Source: Deltaproteobacteria bacterium
GTDB taxonomy: Bacteria > Desulfobacterota > JADFXK01
Assembly: GCA_015233285.1 (NCBI GenBank)
Contig: JADFYA010000013.1
Location: 1 to 20,953 of the forward strand
Reading direction: 5' to 3'
Length of the DNA: 20,953 nt
Part shown: positions 14,807 through 20,953 of the stretch, one piece after another
How the letters are laid out: each line of letters starts with the position of its first letter
How positions within the stretch are numbered: position 1 is the first letter of the stretch
Notes under the pieces: model-generated
What the model was told of the DNA's origin: nothing
Database searches by the model: none
The model's input: only the letters and a program-made list of their open reading frames with translations
Made by a program: the position numbers and the translations under genes

Positions 14807-15841
14807 TCAGCTCCTGTTTTTTTTGTTCTTCCCCGCCTTCAGAATAATATCCCTTCGTTCTGTTTCCCTCTTTAGGGAGACTTCGAATATGTCTTTATCG
14901 ACACTCTTTCGACCTTTAAGTATTGTCTGCTTTATCGCCTGGATAACGACCCGTTCGATGTCGGCATGGGAAAAACCTTCCATGAGCTGAACAAACTCAC
15001 GAGAGTCTGTAGGTAAATCATAATGAGTCGAGCGGAGCTTGAGGTCAAGCAATCGACGTATTTGTTCCAGATTCGGCCGGTCAAAAAAGAAAACCTCATC
15101 AAATCTTCTCCAGAGTGCCCGGTCAAGCATACCTTCGTGATTCGTCGCGGCAATAAGGAGACTTCGTCCGCGATAACTGTCGATCATTTGCAGAAATGAG
15201 TTCACGACCCGCTTTAACTCGCCGTGTTCCGCCTCATCTTCTCTTTCTTTCGCAATACCGTCAAATTCGTCAAATAGGGCCACATATCTGCCCCGTTCCA
15301 GAAAATCGAACACCTTGCGCAGGTTGGCGGCGGTTTCACCAAGATAGGAGGAGACCACCGCGTCGAATCTGATCACCACCAGCTCTAATTGTAATTCCCC
15401 GGCGAAGACTTCAGTAGTAAGAGTCTTGCCGCATCCGGGCGGACCGCAGAAGAGTAGCTTGGATTTCGGTTTCAGGCCGTGGGAGCGTAGAAGCTCTTCT
15501 CGGTCCTGTTCAAGAATGACCTCCTCAACGACTGATCTTATGTGATCTGAAAGGACGACATCCCCCAGAAAGCGGCAGGGAACCCTGACTTCCAATAGCG
15601 GCAGATTTTTTTCCGTATCTTTTGGAATGTCCGCCGGCTTGACCGATGAAATCCGGAGGGTATCACCGGTAAAATCCGGAATACCGCTCTGCAATATCCT
15701 CTGAAGGTCATTTGCCAGTAGATGGTGATGCTTGTCACGCTCATCCTCAATGATCTTTTCAGCGGCAGTACGAAACGACCCCTCATCGCCTTGAGCGATA
15801 CCCTTGAAAAGCTGTCGTAGTAATCTCCCACTAGCCATCAC
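14807..15841 (-). CDS. ietA: AAA+ ATPase, IetA-like defence component
   Basis: The product has 344 residues. The frame opens with GTG (15841) followed at once by ATG (15838), either of which could be used; AGGAGA precedes them. An N-terminal helical region (~1-90) may bind the partner. The AAA module (~95-330) has Walker A GPPGCGKT (133-140), Walker B VALFDEFD with D191 and E192, sensor-1 N234 in AATN, and the arginine-finger region LWRRFDE (243-249). This is the classical AAA type related to ATPases that remodel proteins. It is the first gene of the pair, three bases from the protease, so they are almost certainly co-translated. Expected role: ATP-driven sensing or activation of the protease during infection. 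It reads on the strand opposite the other defence genes in the window. Confidence 0.88.
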   Translation of the reverse strand: MMASGRLLRQLFKGIAQGDEGSFRTAAEKIIEDERDKHHHLLANDLQRILQSGIPDFTGDTLRISSVKPADIPKDTEKNLPLLEVRVPCRFLGDVVLSDHIRSVVEEVILEQDREELLRSHGLKPKSKLLFCGPPGCGKTLTTEVFAGELQLELVVIRFDAVVSSYLGETAANLRKVFDFLERGRYVALFDEFDGIAKEREDEAEHGELKRVVNSFLQMIDSYRGRSLLIAATNHEGMLDRALWRRFDEVFFFDRPNLEQIRRLLDLKLRSTHYDLPTDSREFVQLMEGFSHADIERVVIQAIKQTILKGRKSVDKDIFEVSLKRETERRDIILKAGKNKKNRS

Positions 15842-15941
15842 ACTTTCTCCTGTCTATTAACTTATTGTCTCTTCTCTATTTTTAGTGGGTAAGTCCAAAC
15901 TTGGCTTTCCAGCGATTAGGTTGATTAAGGAACAGATAATA

Positions 15942-16334
15942 TTAAAACTCCTTAATCTGGACGGTAGGTTCGGGAGGCATGGCATGTAAGTAGATAACAT
16001 GAAACCAGGGCAATCGGTCAGCAGGCTGCTGACCAAATGAGCAGGCCGGGCATTCTTCGGCGAACCGGCGCATATATTTCAGGTTCGTCGGTGAAAAACC
16101 CTTCATTTCGGGAAAGGCGCGCCGTAGATCATCAGCCAGTCGATCAATGATCTTGGCACCCCATCCCTGGACGATCTGCCGGTGTTGGATCTCCCGACCG
16201 ATATCCCAGTATAGGCGGATAAGTTCCGCGTTGACGGACAGCGCCGCCCGAAGCTGAGACTCGCTGACACGGCGCCTTAGATCGGCCAACCATTCCACGT
16301 ATCCGTCGGGTATCACCAATTCATTGTCCGGCAC
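15942..16334 (-). pseudogene. Truncated DUF1016 (YhcG-like) N-terminal domain
   Basis: The frame starts with GTG at 16334 and encodes 130 residues. Residues ~10-113 match the DUF1016 N-terminal domain: YVEWLADLRRRV, LYWDIGREI, GWGAKIIDRLADDLRRAFP, MKGFSPTNLKYMRRFAE, and QQPADRLPW. Full-length family members are about 340 residues and continue from a conserved LPWGHN into a PD-(D/E)XK nuclease domain. Here the sequence departs just after LPW and stops 17 residues later, so the nuclease half is missing. The IetA gene begins 100 bp beyond the stop, so the missing part was probably lost when that DNA arrived. The fragment might still be expressed as a free N-terminal domain, but more likely it is a remnant of an older defence gene. 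Confidence 0.75.
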
Positions 16335-16465
16335 CCTCGTGTTTCCCTATAATAACCGTTCGTTGCATAGGACCCTTTGATTGCCCGCGCCAGATCGCCC
16401 AATGCATCCAGGACAACGTCATCGCCAAGAGAGATTTGCCTTCCGTTTTAGCGCAGACTCCCTCA
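16335..16465. other. Gap between the DUF1016 fragment and alaS, with coding-like remnant
   Basis: On the minus strand one frame reads ISLGDDVVLDALGDLARAIK and then GSYATNGYYRET, bounded by an upstream TAA and lacking a start codon. It looks like decayed coding DNA of unknown family. No clear alaS terminator is visible. Confidence 0.3.
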
Positions 16466-19120
16466 CTACTTAACCTTACCCGCCACCAGTTCCTTCGCCA
16501 ATGCCAAGGCCGCGGGGATGCCGGTCGGGTCGGGGCCGCCGGCCTGGGCCATATCCGGTCGTCCGCCGCCTTTACCGCCCACCTTGGCCGCCAGTTGCTT
16601 GATCAGATCCCCGGCATGGAAGACCTTTTGGCCGGCCAGGTCTTTGGTCACGACCACGATCAGCATGACCTTGCCGTTGTTGTCCGCAGCCAGGACGATC
16701 ACCGCGGAACTCAGCCGGTCTTTGAGCTTGTCGGCCATGTCCCGCATCTCCTCGGGCGAATCCAGTCCGACCTGGGCCGCGACCAGTTTGTACGGTCCGA
16801 TCTCCACGGCCTGGCTGATTAAGTCACCAGACTGGGCCGTCCGCAGCCGGGCTTTGAAAATATCCAGCTCAGTCTCCAGCTCCTTTTGCCGGGTCAGCAG
16901 CTTTTCGACTCGGGAGGCCAGTTCGGTCGGGGGAGATTTCAGCAAGCCGGCCGCAGTCTTAATTTCATGGAGCTGGCTTCGGAGGTATTCGACGGCGCCC
17001 CGGCCGGTGATGGCCTCAATCCGGCGGATACCGGCGGCGATGCCCGTTTCGGACAGCAGGATAAACGCCCCGATGTCACCGGTCCGGCGGACGTGGGTGC
17101 CGCCACAGAGCTCTTTGCTGAACTCGGGCAGCTCGACCATGCGCACGACATCGCCGTAGCGCTCTTCAAACAAGGCCATGGCCCCCGTCCGGACCGCTTC
17201 TTCCATGGCCATAACGTGAGTATGAACCGGGATGTTCTCCCGAATTCGGGCGTTGGCCAGGTTTTCAATGGTCAGCAGTTCAGACTCGCTGATGGGAGCG
17301 AAATGGGTGAAGTCGAACCGCAGCCGGTCCGGAGTGACCAATGATCCGGATTGCCGGACATGATCGCCCAGGGTCTGGCGCAGGACTGCCTGCAGGATGT
17401 GGGTGGCCGTATGATTGGCGGCAATGGCGGCCCGGCGGTCGGCATCGATGGCCACCTCAACCTTGAGCCCTGGAGCGACCATCCCCTGGGTCACCCGGCC
17501 TTTGTGCACGATCAAGTCGCCTGGGAGCTTCAGAACATCGGTGACGTCCACCCGGAGCCGGCCGTTATCGGAGATGATCCCGGTGTCGCCCACCTGCCCG
17601 CCGGATTGACCATAGAGCGGGGTGATGTCCAGGATCAATTCCACTTCTTCGCCTTCGCCGGCCTGGTCCACCAGTTGTCCGTCTTTGACCACGGCCAGCA
17701 GTTCGCCGCGGGCGGTGGCTTTGTCATACCCGATGAATTTGGTGCAGATTCCTTTGGCCGCCAGTTCCCGAAAAGCCTCGGCCGTTTCCGTATCGCCGCT
17801 GCCCTTCCAGGATTTTCGGGCCATCTCCCGCTGCTGGGTCATGCTGGCTTCAAACCCGGCCTGGTCGATGCTCAAGTTGTCTTCAATGATGATGTCGTTG
17901 ATGATATCCAGGGGGAAGCCGTAGGTGTCGTATAGCTTGAAGACCACCGGTCCGGGCAAGGAAGTGCCGCCGGAATTTTTCAGGGAGGCCACTTCTTCGG
18001 CCAGGAGTTTCAGGCCGTAATCCAGTGTTTCGGAAAAACGGTCTTCTTCGGAGCGGGTGACCTGAGAGACGAAGCTCTTGGCCTCGGCCAGTTCCGGGTA
18101 AACACCGGCAAAGGCATCGGCCACCACTCCGGTCAACTGATGGAGGAAGGGCTGGGTCACGCCCAGGTTGCGGCCATACCGGAAGGCCCGGCGCAGAATC
18201 CTTCGGAGGACATAGCCCCGTCCTTCATTGGAGGGCATGATTCCGTCGGTAATGAGAAAAGTGATGGCCCGGGCATGGTCGGCGATAACCTTGAAGGCGA
18301 TGTCTTGTTTGTCATCCCGGCCGTACGCGCTACCCGAGATGTCGGCGATGGCGGTCAAAATCGGGGCAAACAGGTCGGTCTCGAAATTGTTCTTCTTCCC
18401 CTGAAGCACCGCGGTAATCCGCTCCAGGCCCATCCCGGTGTCAATACTGGGCCGGGGCAACGGAGTCAGTTTCCCGGTTTCATCCCGGTTGTATTGCATG
18501 AAGACCAGGTTCCAGACTTCGAGATAGCGGTCGCAGTCGCAACCCACGGTACAATCGGGACGGCCGCAAGAGAATTCCACTCCCTGGTCGATCAATATCT
18601 CAGAGCAGGGACCACAAGGCCCGGTATCACCCATGGACCAGAAATTATCCTTTTCGCCCAGCCGGACAATGCGTGATTCCGGCATCCCGACCACCTTTTT
18701 CCACAGTTCGTGGGCCTCGTCGTCATCCTGGTAGACCGTGGCATAGAGCTTGTCCGGGGGCAGACCATAGACCTTGACCAGCAGGTCCCAGGCAAAGGCG
18801 ATGGCTTCCGGCTTAAAATAGTCGCCGAAGGAAAAATTGCCCAACATCTCAAAAAAGGTGTGGTGCCGGGCGGTGTGGCCGACATTTTCCAGGTCGTTGT
18901 GTTTTCCGCCGGCCCGGACGCATTTCTGGGAGGACGCGGCCCGAGAGTAGGCTCGTTTGTCCTCGCCCAGAAAGACCCTTTTGAACTGGTTCATTCCGGC
19001 ATTGGTGAACAGGAGGGTGGGGTCGTTTTTCGGCAGCAAAGAGGAACTGGCCACGGCGGTGTGTCCGTGTGAATTGAAGTAGTCGAGGAATTTCTGTCTG
19101 ATTTCGTTTCCGGTGATCAT
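16466..19120 (-). CDS. alaS: Alanyl-tRNA synthetase
   Basis: The product has 884 residues, the normal length. It charges tRNA-Ala with alanine and hydrolyses mischarged Ser/Gly-tRNA. The N-terminal class II catalytic core is clear (FTNAGMNQFK, HTFFEMLGNFSFGDYF, GDTGPCGPCSEI, DTGMGLER). The editing domain has both zinc motifs, HTATH (570-574) and CGGTH (672-676), and the C-terminal domain contains the coiled-coil and the Gly-rich GGKGGGRPDMAQAGG stretch. An extra cysteine cluster (CGRPDCTVGCDC, 185-196) matches a zinc-binding insertion found in many bacterial AlaRS. The ATG overlaps the recA stop (TAATG), and its ribosome binding site AAGGAG lies inside the last recA codons, so the two are translationally coupled. 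Many long ORFs on the opposite strand are shadows of this GC-rich gene. Confidence 0.97.
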   Translation of the reverse strand: MITGNEIRQKFLDYFNSHGHTAVASSSLLPKNDPTLLFTNAGMNQFKRVFLGEDKRAYSRAASSQKCVRAGGKHNDLENVGHTARHHTFFEMLGNFSFGDYFKPEAIAFAWDLLVKVYGLPPDKLYATVYQDDDEAHELWKKVVGMPESRIVRLGEKDNFWSMGDTGPCGPCSEILIDQGVEFSCGRPDCTVGCDCDRYLEVWNLVFMQYNRDETGKLTPLPRPSIDTGMGLERITAVLQGKKNNFETDLFAPILTAIADISGSAYGRDDKQDIAFKVIADHARAITFLITDGIMPSNEGRGYVLRRILRRAFRYGRNLGVTQPFLHQLTGVVADAFAGVYPELAEAKSFVSQVTRSEEDRFSETLDYGLKLLAEEVASLKNSGGTSLPGPVVFKLYDTYGFPLDIINDIIIEDNLSIDQAGFEASMTQQREMARKSWKGSGDTETAEAFRELAAKGICTKFIGYDKATARGELLAVVKDGQLVDQAGEGEEVELILDITPLYGQSGGQVGDTGIISDNGRLRVDVTDVLKLPGDLIVHKGRVTQGMVAPGLKVEVAIDADRRAAIAANHTATHILQAVLRQTLGDHVRQSGSLVTPDRLRFDFTHFAPISESELLTIENLANARIRENIPVHTHVMAMEEAVRTGAMALFEERYGDVVRMVELPEFSKELCGGTHVRRTGDIGAFILLSETGIAAGIRRIEAITGRGAVEYLRSQLHEIKTAAGLLKSPPTELASRVEKLLTRQKELETELDIFKARLRTAQSGDLISQAVEIGPYKLVAAQVGLDSPEEMRDMADKLKDRLSSAVIVLAADNNGKVMLIVVVTKDLAGQKVFHAGDLIKQLAAKVGGKGGGRPDMAQAGGPDPTGIPAALALAKELVAGKVK

Positions 19121-20190
19121 TATTCCTGCTCCTTAGCCAAGGGCCCCAGGGGCTGCCGGTCCATAATTTCGGAAGCCGCGGGCAGGCCGTGATGTTCCCT
19201 GATTTTAGTCTCAATCCGGGTCATGATGTCGCTGTGTTCGATCAAGAATTTGCGGGCGTTTTCCCGGCCCTGGCCCAGACGCTCTCCCGTGTAGGAATAC
19301 CAGGTGCCGCTTTTTTCGATGATGTCCAGGTCCACGGCGCAGTCTAAAATATCGCCGGCCCGGGAGATGCCCTCACCGAACAGGATGTCGAATTCGATCT
19401 CTTTAAAAGGCGGGGCGACCTTGTTTTTGACCACTTTGACCTTGGTCCGGTTGCCGATGGTCTCGGTTCCTTCTTTCAGACCGGCCACCTTGCGGATCTC
19501 CAGGCGCAATGAAGCGTAAAATTTAAGGGCGTTGCCTCCGGTGGTGGTTTCCGGATTGCCGTAACTGATGCCGATCTTCATCCGGATCTGATTGATGAAG
19601 ATGACGCAGGTATGGGATTTGCTGATAACACCGGTGAGTTTGCGCAAAGCCTGAGACATCAGCCTGGCCTGGAGACCCATGTGGGAGTCGCCCATATCGC
19701 CTTCGATCTCAGCCCGCGGAACCAGGGCCGCGACCGAGTCGACCACGATGATGTCGATGGCGCCGCTGCGGACCAGGATCTCGGCGATGTCCAGAGCTTG
19801 CTCGCCAAAATCCGGCTGCGAGACCAGGAGATCATCCACGTTCACGCCCAGCCGCCGGGCATACTGGATATCTAAGGCGTGTTCGGCGTCAATGAAGGCG
19901 GCGATGCCGCCCCGTTTCTGAGCTTCGGCGATAACGTGCAAGGCCAGGGTCGTCTTGCCGGATGATTCCGGCCCGAATATCTCCACCACCCGTCCCCGGG
20001 GAATCCCCCCCACGCCCAGGGCCAGATCTAATCCGATGGACCCGGTCGGGATGACCGCCACCTGGGCCGTTTCCTGGGCCCCCATTCTCATGATGGAGCC
20101 CTGGCCGTGTTGCTTTCTGATCTGGCCCAGGGCCATTTCCAGGCTTTTGTCTTTGTCCTTTATTTTATCCCGTTCTTCGGCGGCGGGCAT
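19120..20190 (-). CDS. recA: RecA recombinase
   Basis: The chosen start is the ATG at 20190, with AAAGGAG (20199-20205 on the minus strand) eight bases ahead. That gives 356 residues, the family norm. A longer frame to 20328 would add 46 residues that merely translate a heptamer repeat ([10 protein letters not shown]), so it is rejected. RecA coats single-stranded DNA, pairs homologous strands and triggers LexA self-cleavage. Numbered from the chosen start, Walker [10 protein letters not shown] is at ~74-82, [20 protein letters not shown] at ~149-168 includes the Walker B strand and the start of loop L1, and [20 protein letters not shown] at ~200-219 covers loop L2. The C-terminal tail is acidic and Gln/Glu-ended as usual. 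No recX follows; alaS overlaps directly. I see no clear LexA box in the 134 bp upstream. Confidence 0.97.
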   Translation of the reverse strand: MPAAEERDKIKDKDKSLEMALGQIRKQHGQGSIMRMGAQETAQVAVIPTGSIGLDLALGVGGIPRGRVVEIFGPESSGKTTLALHVIAEAQKRGGIAAFIDAEHALDIQYARRLGVNVDDLLVSQPDFGEQALDIAEILVRSGAIDIIVVDSVAALVPRAEIEGDMGDSHMGLQARLMSQALRKLTGVISKSHTCVIFINQIRMKIGISYGNPETTTGGNALKFYASLRLEIRKVAGLKEGTETIGNRTKVKVVKNKVAPPFKEIEFDILFGEGISRAGDILDCAVDLDIIEKSGTWYSYTGERLGQGRENARKFLIEHSDIMTRIETKIREHHGLPAASEIMDRQPLGPLAKEQE

Positions 20191-20235
20191 GGGGCCGGCT
20201 CCTTTCTTCAAAGAGATTCTCCTTCCTGGTGCGGT

Positions 20236-20298
20236 GTTTCGGGTTACGGGTTGCGTGTTTCGGGTTGCGTGTTTCGGGTTACGTGTTAGGCGTTGCGG
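20236..20298 (+). repeat. Degenerate heptamer tandem repeat (GTTNCGK), copy 2
   Basis: Nine consecutive seven-base units run without a break, most fitting GTTNCGK (GTTTCGG, GTTACGG, GTTGCGT and so on); only the eighth, GTTAGGC, departs clearly. The array lies in the recA upstream region, between the recA ribosome binding site and the serine hydrolase stop. It matches the shorter array at 12078 in unit and orientation. Confidence 0.85.
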
Positions 20299-20324
20299 CT
20301 GTGACCGGTGTCGGCTGCGGGTGG

Positions 20325-20953
20325 TCATTTTTTATCGGTCATCCGGGTTAAAACAATGTCCTTGATGCCTTGCTCCAGGGGGGCGGATATCGAGGCGATG
20401 TCGCCCGCCGGATCGGTATTAAAGGTCAGCCTGAGACCGGACAGTTCCGGCGGCTCTTCAGCAGTTTCAAAGACATCATAATGATAATGGGTCAAAAACG
20501 TTGATTTGTCGCCGGTGGTCACTTTCAACCGGTCTCCCTCCGGGGTCACCGTGACAAAACCATAGGCCGGGTGCCCATATGTGCCACCATAGGCATCGAG
20601 GAGATGGGATGGTTTGGTTCCGGTCTTTCGGTTTCTGTCTTTCTCCGCCTTCATTTTGGCCTCGGCCTCTTTCAGCCGGGCAAATTTTTGTTTGAGCCGT
20701 TGATTCCAGGGGGCTTCCGGCAAACCCAGCAGACGGTCATAGGCGTTAAAGGCGACGATCCCCGGTACCGGGCATTTGTCCGACTTGTTGACCAGGACGA
20801 CGACGCCCAGATTATCTCTGGGCAGGAAGGACACACTGGAGTGGAACCCGTCGATTTCCCCGTCGTGAGTCACTATCAAATGGCCCTGATAGGTGGTGAC
20901 CATCCAGCCTAAGGCATAGGCGGTAAAGGATTGTTCATCATACTCCACCCGGC
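20325..20953 (-). CDS. Serine hydrolase (beta-lactamase/penicillin-binding type), C-terminal part, cut by window edge
   Basis: The minus-strand frame stays open to the window edge (a CGG codon lies ahead of the first GTG at 20948), so the N-terminal part is outside. The visible ~209 codons begin near the end of the class C beta-lactamase-like domain: [20 protein letters not shown] followed by [13 protein letters not shown], where HDG takes the place of the KTG triad motif, as in esterase-type members. A charged helical linker (~85-110) leads to a beta-rich C-terminal domain of the DUF3471 type ([20 protein letters not shown]). Such proteins are usually exported and act on peptides or esters. 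The SxxK nucleophile motif is not in view. It reads toward recA with a 134-bp gap that holds the heptamer array. Confidence 0.78.
   Translation of the reverse strand, partial: RVEYDEQSFTAYALGWMVTTYQGHLIVTHDGEIDGFHSSVSFLPRDNLGVVVLVNKSDKCPVPGIVAFNAYDRLLGLPEAPWNQRLKQKFARLKEAEAKMKAEKDRNRKTGTKPSHLLDAYGGTYGHPAYGFVTVTPEGDRLKVTTGDKSTFLTHYHYDVFETAEEPPELSGLRLTFNTDPAGDIASISAPLEQGIKDIVLTRMTDKK

Noticed and set aside
16436..19072. Several long plus-strand ORFs (up to 213 codons) opposite alaS
   Set aside because: Alanyl-tRNA synthetase is unambiguous along this whole stretch; long antisense frames are expected in GC-rich genes.
20191..20328. N-terminal extension of RecA by 46 residues
   Set aside because: The added residues translate the heptamer array and do not resemble RecA; a good ribosome binding site precedes the ATG at 20190.

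Overview
The window is about 21 kb of bacterial chromosome. It looks like a Gram-negative, moderately GC-rich organism, most likely a deltaproteobacterium in the broad sense (Desulfobacterota-like). That placement is inference. It rests on several exported proteins with Sec signals, a recA-alaS pair with a TAATG junction, a YdjY-type Fe-S protein near a periplasmic rhodanese, and dispersed non-coding repeats of a kind common in such genomes. There is no rRNA, tRNA, CRISPR array, transposase or integrase visible.

Layout. (1) 1-1960, plus strand: the 3' part of a YdjY-like Fe-S protein, a small four-helix membrane protein, and an exported rhodanese closed by a good terminator. (2) 2000-3760: an AT-richer gene for a TIR/SEFIR-domain protein, a likely NAD-degrading immune effector. 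(3) 3900-5340: a compact cassette with ATGA overlaps (64-codon ORF or gene remnant, DUF3800 protein, conserved 163-aa protein) followed by a terminator-like hairpin. (4) 5350-8490: a gene remnant, a secreted protein of unknown function, and a secreted S9 prolyl-oligopeptidase-like peptidase. (5) 8490-10240: a palindromic dispersed repeat, a possible sigma-28 promoter, a Gln-rich protein of unknown function and a strong terminator. (6) 10500-12075: an exported polysaccharide deacetylase coupled to a GNAT acetyltransferase.

(7) 12078-16334, mostly minus strand: a heptamer tandem repeat, then an AAA ATPase plus subtilisin-like protease operon with the architecture of the IetAS anti-phage system, then a truncated DUF1016 (YhcG-like) N-terminal fragment. 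(8) 16466-20953, minus strand: alaS, recA (true start near 20190; longer versions translate a tandem repeat) and a serine hydrolase cut by the window edge.

The main biological theme is defence genes inserted between housekeeping genes: a TIR effector, an uncharacterised DUF3800 cassette, an IetAS-like pair and a decayed DUF1016 nuclease. The best candidate for something undescribed is the DUF3800 cassette, possibly working with the adjacent TIR gene. Two repeat families, each with two copies in the window, are the other notable structure.
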